Shown in pieces: positions 7,543 to 14,900 of a DNA stretch of 14,900 nt. Origin of the DNA: an uncultured Bacteroidales bacterium (GTDB lineage Bacteria; Bacteroidota; Bacteroidia; Bacteroidales; P3); contig ONOZ01000083.1 of the NCBI GenBank assembly GCA_900319595.1, positions 1 through 14,900 of the forward strand, given 5' to 3'. Numbering within the stretch: position 1 is the first letter of the stretch; each line of letters starts with the position of its first letter. Position numbers and translations under genes: made by a program. Under the pieces are notes generated by a model that was given only the letters and a program-made list of their open reading frames with translations, made no database searches and was not told the origin of the DNA.

Positions 7543-7890
7543 ATGGAGAGCAAGAGAGTAGAAAAAATAAATAGACTGATACAGAAAGATTTAGCTGAAA
7601 TATTAAGAGAAAAGGCACAATCGGAATTTTTTGGAGCAATGATGAGTGTAACAAAGGTTGCGATAACTTCGGATTTGTCTTTTGCTAGAGTGTATATTAG
7701 TATTTTTGTATTAGGGAATAAGTATACAGATGAACAAATTCTAAAACTCATAATGGAGAAAAAAGATTATATTCGTATGCTGTTAGGACAAAAAGTGCGA
7801 CATCAATTGCGTGTTGTCCCAGATTTGATGTTTTTTATAGATGATACTTTGGAGTATGCCAAGCGAATAGATGAACTTTTGAAGAGTTAG
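7543..7890 (+). CDS. rbfA: 30S ribosome-binding factor RbfA
   Basis: This 115-residue protein is of the usual RbfA length. It has the single KH-type fold of the family, seen in the opening ESKRVEKINRLIQKDLAEIL, the central VTKVAITSDLSFARVYISI, and the closing LRVVPDLMFFIDDTLEYAKRIDELL. RbfA binds the 30S subunit late in assembly and helps 16S rRNA 5'-end maturation. The frame is open upstream to an ATG at 7408, but those 45 extra codons have no family similarity and contain the promoter box at 7526. I therefore place the start at 7543. The next gene, a LolC/E-type permease, follows after 44 bases on the same strand and is probably co-transcribed. Confidence 0.93.
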   Translation: MESKRVEKINRLIQKDLAEILREKAQSEFFGAMMSVTKVAITSDLSFARVYISIFVLGNKYTDEQILKLIMEKKDYIRMLLGQKVRHQLRVVPDLMFFIDDTLEYAKRIDELLKS

Positions 7891-7934
7891 CGATTGGCAC
7901 TGAAGATTAGTTTTAGAATTCAGACATATAAGAG

Positions 7935-9152
7935 TTGAGTAAGCATAGTATAATATTATTTATTACAAAGAGGCTGGTTTTCTCTTCGCGTAATAAGGGA
8001 ATAGTTAAGGTAATATCTTTAATTTCCCTTGTAGGGGTTGCCGTAGGTTCGTTTGCTTTGGTTTTAGTGTTAAGTGTTTTTAATGGGTTTACAGATGTTG
8101 CCAAAACTATGTTTGAAAAAACTTCACCCCCTTTACTTATAGAGCAGACTAAAGGCAATATTATAGATATCAAAACAATATCTTTCAATACTACTTCACA
8201 TGATGACTATTATATATTGCCTATAGTTAAGACTACAGCAATGGTTAGTGTAGGAGAACAGCGTAGTATTGTAACACTTATGGGAATTGATGAAAAATAT
8301 TTTCTTTTCAATGCGTTGGATTCGTGTATTGTGAATGGCAAACATCTATTTGATATAAAAGATTCTCTATTTTGTTTGATGGGTGTCAATCAGGCTACGA
8401 TGTTAGGTTTAAATAAGGGAGCAGAGAAAATGAATATTGCCTTAAAACTTACAGTCCCTGCTACAAAAAACGATGATGTCATGGTCATTGAAGATAAACT
8501 TTCTTCGATTAATGTATTTTATCAAGCATCTTTTCAATCCCATTCAGAATTAGACGACGGTTTTGTATTCATATCTATAGACAAGGCAAGGGAATTGCTT
8601 GATATGGAAGAAAATACGTGTAATAGTATATACATTATACCTAAAAACAAATTGCGTACAGACAAAATCAAGGCAGATTTAGAAAAGCAGTTAGGTAGGG
8701 AGTATTCTATTAAAACCATATTGGAGCAACAAGCAGTGTATTTTCGTATAGTTAAATCAGAAAAACTTGCCGTTTATATAATATTGGCATTTATCATCTT
8801 TATAGCAACAATCAATATAGTAAGTAGTATTATAATATTATACATTCAAAAAGACAAAATGAATAAAATTCTCCGTGCAGTAGGTATGCAAATGAGAGAT
8901 TTACGCAATATATATTTCTTGTACGGGATGTTTATAAATGTTTTGGGTTCATTGCTAGGTATTGCATTGGGATTGCTATTGTGTTTTTTACAACAACAAT
9001 TCGGATTGATAAAATTAGCACAAGATGCTTTTGTTGTAGATGCCTTTCCTATAAAAATACTTGTAAAAGATATTGTAGCAGTATTCATTTTAGTAATATC
9101 TATTGGCAGTTTATCGATATGGGCAATAACTTCAAGGATAAGAGGATTTTAG
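7935..9152 (+). CDS. ABC transporter permease, LolC/LolE-FtsX family, TTG start
   Basis: This 405-residue inner-membrane protein has the MacB/LolC layout: one N-terminal transmembrane helix (about 26-48), a large periplasmic domain (about 50-270), then three helices (about 277-304, 328-353 and 378-397) forming the FtsX core. The N-terminus, FITKRLVFSSRNKGIVKVIS followed by VGVAVGSFALVLVLSVFNGF, is characteristic of the lipoprotein-releasing permeases that, with an ATPase, extract lipoproteins from the inner membrane. The ATPase is not nearby. An in-frame TAA at 7929-7931 precedes the TTG at 7935, and no ATG occurs near the family's expected N-terminus, so TTG is the likely start. It lies directly downstream of rbfA. 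Lipoprotein export is inferred from the family; another MacB-like substrate is possible. Confidence 0.88.
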   Translation: MSKHSIILFITKRLVFSSRNKGIVKVISLISLVGVAVGSFALVLVLSVFNGFTDVAKTMFEKTSPPLLIEQTKGNIIDIKTISFNTTSHDDYYILPIVKTTAMVSVGEQRSIVTLMGIDEKYFLFNALDSCIVNGKHLFDIKDSLFCLMGVNQATMLGLNKGAEKMNIALKLTVPATKNDDVMVIEDKLSSINVFYQASFQSHSELDDGFVFISIDKARELLDMEENTCNSIYIIPKNKLRTDKIKADLEKQLGREYSIKTILEQQAVYFRIVKSEKLAVYIILAFIIFIATINIVSSIIILYIQKDKMNKILRAVGMQMRDLRNIYFLYGMFINVLGSLLGIALGLLLCFLQQQFGLIKLAQDAFVVDAFPIKILVKDIVAVFILVISIGSLSIWAITSRIRGF

Positions 9153-9231
9153 GTATTTTTGTATATTCGTAATGTGTTATTTGTACATAGTATAAAAGGC
9201 AAAATAATGTTGCGAAAAACAAATTTCTGTG

Positions 9232-9247
9232 TAATCTTTGTAGATTA
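9232..9247. other. Small inverted repeat overlapping a -33 element
   Basis: taatct (9232-9237) and agatta (9242-9247) form a 6-bp stem or operator-like palindrome around ttgt. It overlaps the TTTG used as the -33 element of the next gene, so it could be a regulator site. It is short and may be chance. Confidence 0.25.
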
Positions 9248-9268
9248 TTAGATAATTTTGTAATTTTG
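9237..9268 (+). promoter_or_regulatory. Promoter of the outer-membrane protein/YpfJ operon
   Basis: TTTG (9237-9240), a 20-base spacer and TAATTTTG (9261-9268) make a near-ideal Bacteroidota promoter. A second identical TAATTTTG lies immediately upstream (9253-9260) but has no well-spaced -33 element. Transcription should start near 9273, giving a leader of about 27 bases to the ATG at 9300. Confidence 0.7.
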
Positions 9269-9299
9269 CAAAAAATAATGAACATTAAAGCGTAATAAT

Positions 9300-10043
9300 A
9301 TGAGGAGATTTATACTTGTAATTTGTTTATTTGCTATTTTGTCGACGTTCCCTTTGTTTGTCAAAGCACAAAAAGGATTCTTTGATATAAATATAGGTTA
9401 TAACAAGTACAATCAGCATTTTGATAAAGAATTGGGAGGACAAACTTTAGATATTGAGGATGAAACTTCGGGCTTAGGGTTGCCTGTGCTACAAGAAGAC
9501 TTAACTTTGGATAAACCAACCTTACTGAACGTGAGTATCGGCTACAATTTTCATTTGGAAAACGGATGTTATTTGGGTTTGTATTTGGGTTATTCGCAGA
9601 TGAAAGGAGAGCGTACTGCCAACGAAGCTACATTGTTGTCATTTTCTCCGCATCTTTCGTATATGATAAAAATAGGTAAGCGTTTCGTCTATACTCCTAA
9701 TTGTTATGCTTCTATTGGATATGGTACTACTGCTTTGGGAGATGTTACTTTGTCGTTGGGTGGAGTCGCACAGACGGTAAATATGGGGAATGTTACCAAA
9801 TTGAACTTTCGCTTTGGAATAAATCCTTTTTCATTTGACTATAAAGTGTCTGAGTTGGCAAGTGTAAATCTTACTTTCTTGACACCACAATTAAATGTTA
9901 TGAGATATTCTTTTGAAAACGAAGATTATAATCAAACAACGAAAGATGTGGTGTTTCTTTACGGACAAGTTGGATTTAAATTATTTTTAAATAAAAAAGA
10001 TCATTCTATGCAAAATACAAAGCATAAAAAACGTAGAAGATAA
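9300..10043 (+). CDS. Secreted beta-barrel-like outer-membrane protein, unknown role
   Basis: This 247-residue protein has a signal peptide ending near VKAQ (residue 23-24). It then shows alternating hydrophobic and polar beta-strands typical of a small outer-membrane barrel: FFDINIGYNKYNQHF, LLNVSIGYNFHL, YLGLYLGYSQM, HLSYMIKIG, ASIGYGTTAL, LNFRFGINPFSFDYKV, SVNLTFLTPQLNVM and FLYGQVGFKLFL. The last strand is followed by an unusual basic tail of about 16 residues ending in KHKKRRR, whereas barrel proteins usually end with the last strand. I do not recognise a named family beyond the general outer-membrane beta-barrel type. A promoter lies just upstream. The zinc peptidase gene begins 10 bases after its stop, so the two are almost certainly co-transcribed. 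Confidence 0.78.
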   Translation: MRRFILVICLFAILSTFPLFVKAQKGFFDINIGYNKYNQHFDKELGGQTLDIEDETSGLGLPVLQEDLTLDKPTLLNVSIGYNFHLENGCYLGLYLGYSQMKGERTANEATLLSFSPHLSYMIKIGKRFVYTPNCYASIGYGTTALGDVTLSLGGVAQTVNMGNVTKLNFRFGINPFSFDYKVSELASVNLTFLTPQLNVMRYSFENEDYNQTTKDVVFLYGQVGFKLFLNKKDHSMQNTKHKKRRR

Positions 10044-10053
10044 ATTAAGAATT

Positions 10054-10923
10054 ATGAGATTAGATGGAAGAAGAGAAAGTAGTAATGTTGATGACCGTAG
10101 AGGGTTCTCTGGTAAGACAAAAGCAGGAATAGGAGGTGGGGTAGGCATTATAGTTATTGCCTTACTAACTTGGATGCTGGGTGGCAATCCATTGAGTGTT
10201 ATTCAGCAAAGTGGTGGTTTGAGCGGATTACAGACAGAACAGGTACAGACAAAGCACGAATTTACGGCAGAGGAACAGGAATTAGCCAAATTCTCTAAAC
10301 AGATTCTTGCATCAACTGAGGATGTTTGGACGGAAGTTTTTACATCTATGGGCAAAAAATATATTCCACCTAAAATGGTTCTATATACTAATAGTGTAAA
10401 TACCTCTTGTGGAGAAGGTAGTGCGTCGGTTGGTCCGTTTTATTGTTCTGCAGACCAGAGCCTTTATATAGATTTGTCGTTTTTTATGAGTATGAAACAG
10501 CAACTTGGAGCAGATGGCGATTTTGCATATGCATACGTAATTGCTCACGAGGTGGGGCATCACGTGGAATATCTATTAGGAACACTTGGACAGGCTCATA
10601 ACCAAATGCAGCAAATGACTAAAGTCCAAGCTAATAAGATAAGCGTCCGTTTAGAATTGTTGGCAGATTTCTATGCTGGTATTTGGGGGCATTATGAACA
10701 GAAAATGTTTGGTTCTTTGGAGGACGGAGATTTGCAGGAGGCAATAAAATGTGCACAGGTTATTGGCGACAATTATCTACAGGAGAAATCACGTGGATAT
10801 TCTCAACCGGAATCGTTTACACACGGCACTTCTGCTCAGAGAATGAAGTGGTTGAAATTGGGATTGCAAACAGGAGATATGTCCAAAGGCAATACGTTTG
10901 AATTATCTGACAAGGAATTATAG
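10054..10923 (+). CDS. ypfJ: YpfJ-type neutral zinc metallopeptidase, membrane anchored
   Basis: This 289-residue protein opens with the family's cytoplasmic motif MRLDGRRESSNVDDRR. A Gly-rich transmembrane helix (about 25-44) follows, then an extracytoplasmic peptidase domain. The zinc-binding HEVGHH motif has His165, Glu166 and His169, and ELLADFYAGIW (201-211) supplies the probable third ligand. The paired cysteines Cys119 and Cys131, around SVGPFYC, match the family pattern. Length and layout agree with E. coli YpfJ. The physiological substrate of this family is not established. The gene lies 10 bases downstream of a secreted beta-barrel gene and 58 bases upstream of a DUF5723-like gene, which suggests envelope-related proteolysis. 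I am confident in the family call. Confidence 0.93.
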   Translation: MRLDGRRESSNVDDRRGFSGKTKAGIGGGVGIIVIALLTWMLGGNPLSVIQQSGGLSGLQTEQVQTKHEFTAEEQELAKFSKQILASTEDVWTEVFTSMGKKYIPPKMVLYTNSVNTSCGEGSASVGPFYCSADQSLYIDLSFFMSMKQQLGADGDFAYAYVIAHEVGHHVEYLLGTLGQAHNQMQQMTKVQANKISVRLELLADFYAGIWGHYEQKMFGSLEDGDLQEAIKCAQVIGDNYLQEKSRGYSQPESFTHGTSAQRMKWLKLGLQTGDMSKGNTFELSDKEL

Positions 10924-10967
10924 ATAAGGTATTGTTAGTAAAATGAAATTAAGTTATAATTATTTAT

Positions 10968-10972
10968 AGGAG
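10968..10972 (+). promoter_or_regulatory. Shine-Dalgarno site deciding the start at 10982
   Basis: AGGAG lies nine bases before the ATG at 10982 and eighteen before the alternative ATG at 10991, so it favours the upstream start. Such a clear site is uncommon in this window, where most genes lack one. Confidence 0.55.
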
Positions 10973-10981
10973 AAAATAAAA

Positions 10982-12442
10982 ATGAATACTATGGGAAGAA
11001 AATTTTTTATATTTGCATTCTTGGTTTTAGTTTCTATGCTTTGTGGAAACAAAATCTCGGCTCAAGAAAGTTCGGCGTTGTACTTTTCTTCGCAACCGCA
11101 AGCCGCAAACTACAATCCTTCTTTTATCCAGGGAACGAGATCGTATATTTCTCTTCCGGTTATAAGTCGGGTTAATGTTTCTTTTGGAACGTCAGGTTTT
11201 GCATACAATGATTTGGTTCATCAACATCCTCAATATGCAGACTCGTTACAAATGGACTTTGATGGTCTTTTGAAAAAATTGAAGAAGTCTAATTCATTGT
11301 CTTTTAGTATGAATACAGATATTGTTGGCGTTGGATTTAAATTTGGAGAGCATTATTTTTCTGTTGGTTCGTCGTTTAATGTGGAAACAAAGTTAGGATT
11401 TTCCAAAGATATGTTTGACTTTATAGCCTATGGTACAAGAATGTCCAGTTTTAACGTAGATGTGTTGGACGAGAGGTTGTTAAATCTTATCGCATATACA
11501 TCGACATACTTTGGATATGCAAGAGAAATCAATGATCAATTGACACTTGGAGTTAGATTGAAAATGTATGGAGGTGTTGCTAATGTTGAGACGAATAAAT
11601 CAAAGATAAAGTTGCAGTTGGATGCGAGTGAAGTTACTGCTTATGGAGATTTTAGTCTTAATGTATCAACATCTTTTGGTCATTTCAAGCAAATTTCAAC
11701 TATTTTATCTGGCGAGGAAGGTAAATTTGATTTTTACACTAATAGTAATACAGCAGACAAAATCAGTAAGTCATTCAAAAATATGGGATTTGGTGTAGAT
11801 TTGGGTGCAACTTATAAATTGAATGACCAAATGACTTTTTCTGCCTCTATTATAGATTTTGGTAGAATTACTTGGAAGTCTAACACACAGAGGATTCGTT
11901 CTAAATATCCAGGAGAGAAGTTTTCTTTTTCAGGTTTGGAATCTTCACATAGTACAATAGGAGAAAATATAGTAGAATCTTTTGAGGATATCTGGGATAG
12001 TATAAAATATGCGTTTGATTTGATGGTAGAGGATGTTAGTTCGTATTCTACTGCCGTACCAACAAAAATACATTTAGGTTATTCTTGGAATTTTCAATCA
12101 AATATGTATTTAGATGTTTTGTATAGTGGAAGATTTATAAATTATTCATATGAAAATTCGTTAATGCTTAATTATACTTTAAACATAGGGCGTATGCAAG
12201 TCTCAGTTGGCAATACTATTAGTTCTTCTTTGTTTAATCCTGCTTTGTTTTTATCTTTCGGAAGTGCTTTTTATGTAGGTATGAATTTCAGCAATTCATT
12301 AAATGTAAAGAAAGCAAATTCTTTGGGTGCATATCTTGGACTAAATTTAGCCATTAAGAATGCAAATAGCAACGGTCATCATTCCAGAGGAAAGAAAAGC
12401 AATTTGGATAGGGCAGAATTACAAAAGATAAAAATGTATTAA
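10982..12442 (+). CDS. DUF5723-like outer-membrane beta-barrel protein
   Basis: This 486-residue protein has a signal peptide (cleavage near ISAQ, residue 27-28). It continues with LYFSSQPQAANYNPSF, which resembles the N-P opening of Bacteroidota outer-membrane proteins in the DUF5723/PorV-like sphere, and then many amphipathic beta-strands: SFSMNTDIVGVGFKFG, YFSVGSSFNVETKLGF, GFGVDLGATYKLN, MTFSASIIDFGRITW, LNYTLNIGRMQVSVGN and YVGMNFSN. Like the first barrel gene in this operon, it has a basic, polar tail of about 28 residues after the last strand (HHSRGKKSNLDRAELQKIKM). The middle holds a long non-barrel acidic stretch (SFEDIWDSIKYAFDLMVEDV). The function of the family is not known to me. 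It probably belongs to the preceding operon, 58 bases downstream of the peptidase gene. Confidence 0.78.
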   Translation: MNTMGRKFFIFAFLVLVSMLCGNKISAQESSALYFSSQPQAANYNPSFIQGTRSYISLPVISRVNVSFGTSGFAYNDLVHQHPQYADSLQMDFDGLLKKLKKSNSLSFSMNTDIVGVGFKFGEHYFSVGSSFNVETKLGFSKDMFDFIAYGTRMSSFNVDVLDERLLNLIAYTSTYFGYAREINDQLTLGVRLKMYGGVANVETNKSKIKLQLDASEVTAYGDFSLNVSTSFGHFKQISTILSGEEGKFDFYTNSNTADKISKSFKNMGFGVDLGATYKLNDQMTFSASIIDFGRITWKSNTQRIRSKYPGEKFSFSGLESSHSTIGENIVESFEDIWDSIKYAFDLMVEDVSSYSTAVPTKIHLGYSWNFQSNMYLDVLYSGRFINYSYENSLMLNYTLNIGRMQVSVGNTISSSLFNPALFLSFGSAFYVGMNFSNSLNVKKANSLGAYLGLNLAIKNANSNGHHSRGKKSNLDRAELQKIKMY

Positions 12443-12470
12443 GAATATAGGTGAGCGAAAGCATATAATG

Positions 12471-12513
12471 TTTTAAGGTTGTTTGATGGTAAAGACATTA
12501 AGCAACCTTAAAA
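12471..12513. terminator. Long hairpin between convergent genes, possible bidirectional terminator
   Basis: Bases 12471-12488 pair with 12496-12513 to form an 18-bp stem with two G-T wobbles and a 7-base loop; its outer part is ttttaaggttg against caaccttaaaa. It sits between the plus-strand DUF5723-like gene and the minus-strand radical SAM gene, where a shared terminator is expected. A classic T-run after the stem is missing on both strands, because the U residues are inside the stem. Confidence 0.55.
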
Positions 12514-12538
12514 AGTTATTATATAACGGAAGAAACAA

Positions 12539-13546
12539 TTAAAACAACCTTCCCTGCCAAGTTTTTCTTTTAAGCATTTCTTGTTCTATACTTTGGACAA
12601 TTTGTTCGTTGCGAATTTTGCCCCAACTATTGCCAATATTGTATTTAGGTGGCACCTCAGAGGCAAATCTTTCTATAATAATGCGTGGATTCAACTTTTC
12701 CAAAAACTGTATTATGAAATCAATGTACTCTTTAAATGAAAAGAATTTGTATTTTGCTTTATTCTTCAGATAATCTTGCATCATGGCGGTGTTATCTAAT
12801 ATTTGAAGCTGATGAAATTTCAAATTATCAATTGGTAGTGAAGACAAAATTTCTGCTTCATTGAGCATATCTTCTGTTGTTTCGCAAGGAAAGCCAAAAA
12901 TTATGTGTCCGCCGACTTCTAATTTCCTTTTATGAGATTCTTCTATGGCTTTAACTGTGCAATTAAAGGAATGGCCACGGTTAATTGCTAATAGGGTTTT
13001 GTCATAACAACTTTCTATGCCATATTCTATGACAATATGATACGTTTCATTCAATTCCGCTAAATAGTCTAACTTTTCATTATCCACACAATCGGGTCTA
13101 GTTCCAATAACTAAGCCAATAATTTGCTCATGACTCAAAGCCTCTTCGTATTTTCTTTTAAGGACGTCTAAAGGTGCGAATGTATTTGAATAAGGTTGAA
13201 AATAAGCCAGATATTTTGTGGTGTGCTTGTAACGCCATGAGTGAAATTTGATACCTTCTTCTATTTGAGTTGTGATACTTGAGAATCTCCTGCAATATGA
13301 TGGGTTAAAAGCGTCATTGGAACAGAAAGTGCAACCGTAACCTGAGGATTGAGTTTTAAAATTTTTGTATTCCTCTTCATCATTTATGAAATCCGTTTGG
13401 TTATATCTAATTTCTGCCCATCTGTTTGGACAAGAAAATCCAGCATCTATAGATAATTTCTGCACGCGTTCTGAAAACAATTTACGCATGTAATTAGAGT
13501 ACGCATTGAATGGACGATTGTGTCCCCAGATATGAGAATTAGTCAT
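12539..13546 (-). CDS. Radical SAM protein, YhcC/TIGR01212 family
   Basis: This protein has about 335 residues from the ATG at 13546. The frame extends to an ATG at 13582, but starting at 13546 gives the family-like N-terminus HNRPFNAYSNYMRKLF and an 8-base overlap (ATGACTAA) with the upstream gene. Family landmarks include KLSIDAGFSCPNR, GCTFCSNDAFNP, YFQPYSNTFAP, VIGTRPDCVD, IEYGIESCYDKTLLAINRGH, GGHIIFGFPCET and LKFHQLQILDNTAM. The [4Fe-4S]/SAM-binding cysteines should be Cys39, Cys72 and Cys75. The spacing between the first two is 32 residues, whereas the family as I know it has about 11, so roughly 20 residues are inserted after CPNR. The protein is cytoplasmic. The family's reaction is not firmly established. 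Confidence 0.9.
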   Translation of the reverse strand: MTNSHIWGHNRPFNAYSNYMRKLFSERVQKLSIDAGFSCPNRWAEIRYNQTDFINDEEEYKNFKTQSSGYGCTFCSNDAFNPSYCRRFSSITTQIEEGIKFHSWRYKHTTKYLAYFQPYSNTFAPLDVLKRKYEEALSHEQIIGLVIGTRPDCVDNEKLDYLAELNETYHIVIEYGIESCYDKTLLAINRGHSFNCTVKAIEESHKRKLEVGGHIIFGFPCETTEDMLNEAEILSSLPIDNLKFHQLQILDNTAMMQDYLKNKAKYKFFSFKEYIDFIIQFLEKLNPRIIIERFASEVPPKYNIGNSWGKIRNEQIVQSIEQEMLKRKTWQGRLF

Positions 13547-14279
13547 TTTGTTGTTTGGAAGAATATCGCAAAAGTGAGACAATATGGATAGTTTTCAAGT
13601 TAATATTGTGTTTATTTATGTAAGATTGTAATCGCATTAAGCAAGCATTGTCCGTAGATGTGATATAATCGGCACCTAATGAGATAGCACGTTCAACTTT
13701 TCTCTTGGCAAGTTCATCACTTACGTATTTATTGTACAATTCTAACAAACCACCGGCTCCACAACAGACATTATCCTCATCTTCATTAACAAGCGTCAAT
13801 CCTTTTATGTTTTTAAGTAGCAAAAGAGACTCTTGCTTAACGTCATACCTGTTAATAGAATGGCAATTGCTCTGAAAAAACACTTTAAAAGGGAATTCCG
13901 CGTTGAGATTACAGTCAGGGCGAACGTGATGTATGAACTCCGTTATGTCCATTACACGTTTTGCTAAATTTTTATAAGAATTGTGATTAGAGGTGTTATG
14001 AAATAGATTAGCACATTCAGTTTTTATGTAACTAACGCATTTAGTTGAGCAACTGATTACAGGATTCTCTCCCTTGAAGTCTTCAATAAATTTTTCCATT
14101 ACACGTTTTGCTTCATCGAAGTTACCATTCGTGTAAAGCAATTCACCACAGCACGTTTGGTTTTCTCTATATCTTGCCTTAAAACCTAAACTCTCCACAA
14201 CGTTTATTAAATCCGTTGCGATGTTTTCACTAAACAAATCAACGCTACAAGGAATAAAAATATCGACTTCTTTTTTCAT
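13539..14279 (-). CDS. CCG-domain (Fe-S)-binding protein, LutA/LldE/HdrB-like
   Basis: This protein has 246 residues, the usual length of LutA/LldE proteins, with two cysteine-rich CCG domains. Domain one has Cys11 (IPCSVD), Cys43-Cys44-Gly and Cys77-x3-Cys81. Domain two has Cys139 (QSNCHS), Cys172-Cys173-Gly-Ala-Gly-Gly and Cys213. These bind iron-sulfur clusters in LutA (L-lactate utilisation), GlpC and HdrB (heterodisulfide reductase). The usual LutB and LutC partners are absent on both sides, so a lactate role cannot be assigned here. Downstream it overlaps a radical SAM gene by 8 bases, which suggests translational coupling. Upstream is menA, with a promoter box between them. A cytoplasmic redox role is likely; the partner and substrate are unknown. 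Confidence 0.87.
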   Translation of the reverse strand: MKKEVDIFIPCSVDLFSENIATDLINVVESLGFKARYRENQTCCGELLYTNGNFDEAKRVMEKFIEDFKGENPVISCSTKCVSYIKTECANLFHNTSNHNSYKNLAKRVMDITEFIHHVRPDCNLNAEFPFKVFFQSNCHSINRYDVKQESLLLLKNIKGLTLVNEDEDNVCCGAGGLLELYNKYVSDELAKRKVERAISLGADYITSTDNACLMRLQSYINKHNINLKTIHIVSLLRYSSKQQND

Positions 14280-14312
14280 ATCAATGATTACAGATAAGGG
14301 TTAATTATTGTG

Positions 14313-14320
14313 CAAATCTA
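14313..14320 (-). promoter_or_regulatory. -7 box for the CCG protein/radical SAM pair
   Basis: On the minus strand this reads TAGATTTG followed by C, a good match to the Bacteroidota -7 box. The predicted start near 14308 leaves a leader of about 29 bases before the ATG at 14279. A matching TTG is not evident at the -33 distance, which would fall inside the end of menA. Confidence 0.5.
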
Positions 14321-14330
14321 CGAAATTTTT

Positions 14331-14900
14331 TTATAATATTGTTTCCAGGAATACAAGAAATACGAAAACCAAATCTAACAAACCTGCCATGAATAGAGAT
14401 TTGTTGTATTTTTTACCAGAATCTTTTCGAATTTTTCCAAACAACAAGATAGCGAATACAGATATTAAGTTAGTAAATGATAGAGAGAATGCGATGAATG
14501 TAGCAATCAGCATCACGAAACAATAAACGAGTAAAATTTTTTGAGCATTTGCTTTACCGAAACGTACAACCAATGTTTTTTTTCCAGCAATTGCGTCATC
14601 GTTTTCATCTCTTAAATTATTTATCATAAGCACCATTGCGGCGATTACTCCACACACCAAACCAGATGCAATAATTGTTGGGTTGGTTACAGTATCAACC
14701 AAATTATATTGAGGATTCTCAACGCTAATTAGATGAAACGTTCCCATAACTGCAAGAATCCCGTAATAGAATACACAAAAAATGTCAGCGATACCTAAAT
14801 AGGAGAGAGCGAAACGAGTAGCGGAGTAGAGGAATGCAGAAATCACGGCGGTAATACCTATAATCAGTATAAAGATTCCACCATTGACGACAAGGATTAC
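14331..14900 (-). CDS. menA: 1,4-dihydroxy-2-naphthoate polyprenyltransferase MenA, N-terminus missing
   Basis: This is the C-terminal part of a UbiA-type membrane prenyltransferase. The frame is open to the right edge of the window (readable to base 14900), so the GTG at 14846 is not the true start, and the first DxxxD motif lies outside. The second Asp-rich motif is present as NNLRDENDDAIAGKKT (about 14577-14621), followed by LVVRFGKANA, the pattern typical of MenA. Several transmembrane helices flank it. MenA attaches the polyprenyl tail to DHNA in menaquinone synthesis, and anaerobic Bacteroidota use menaquinone as their respiratory quinone. No other men gene is visible in the window. Another UbiA family member is possible but less likely. 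Confidence 0.88.
   Translation of the reverse strand, partial: VILVVNGGIFILIIGITAVISAFLYSATRFALSYLGIADIFCVFYYGILAVMGTFHLISVENPQYNLVDTVTNPTIIASGLVCGVIAAMVLMINNLRDENDDAIAGKKTLVVRFGKANAQKILLVYCFVMLIATFIAFSLSFTNLISVFAILLFGKIRKDSGKKYNKSLFMAGLLDLVFVFLVFLETIL

Noticed and set aside
13547..13582. Twelve-codon upstream extension of the radical SAM gene
   Set aside because: It would enlarge the overlap with the preceding gene to 44 bases and adds residues outside the family's usual N-terminus.

Overview
This AT-rich window most likely comes from a member of the Bacteroidota, probably a Bacteroidales-like anaerobe. Several upstream regions carry the TAnnTTTG -7 box typical of that phylum. Most genes lack a Shine-Dalgarno sequence. 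The gene content also fits: a TonB-dependent receptor, Sel1-repeat lipid-free secreted proteins, a DUF5723-type outer-membrane protein, rbfA next to a LolC/E-type permease, and MenA. I saw no tRNA, rRNA, CRISPR array, transposase, integrase or phage gene.

Layout. (1) 1-1023, plus strand: the 3' part of a polytopic membrane protein that looks like a nucleoside-recognition (Gate) family transporter; its start lies before the window. (2) 1024-1330: a gene-free gap holding three imperfect 21-bp tandem repeats and a hairpin terminator between convergent genes. (3) 1331-7347, minus strand, read right to left: two secreted Sel1-repeat proteins, a phosphoglucomutase/phosphomannomutase whose ATG directly follows the stop of the second Sel1 gene, a small membrane-anchored Cys/His-rich protein, and a TonB-dependent receptor. 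(4) 7348-7542: a divergent promoter region in which both -7 elements lie inside the same 17-bp sequence, present as an inverted pair. (5) 7543-12442, plus strand: rbfA and an FtsX/LolC-E permease; then, behind a well-formed promoter, a secreted beta-barrel-like protein, a YpfJ-type zinc metallopeptidase and a DUF5723-like outer-membrane protein. (6) 12539-14900, minus strand: the 3' part of menA, then a two-CCG-domain iron-sulfur protein that overlaps a YhcC-type radical SAM gene by 8 bases.

Most of the window is envelope biology plus housekeeping. The most suggestive functional unit is the Cys/His-rich small protein beside a TonB-dependent receptor whose plug carries its own CxxC pair, which I read as a candidate metal (or metal-complex) uptake pair. 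The most unusual DNA features are the 21-bp repeat array, the 17-bp inverted promoter pair, and a roughly 20-residue insert inside the cluster-binding cysteine motif of the radical SAM protein. I found nothing that I can firmly call a new defence or mobile system.
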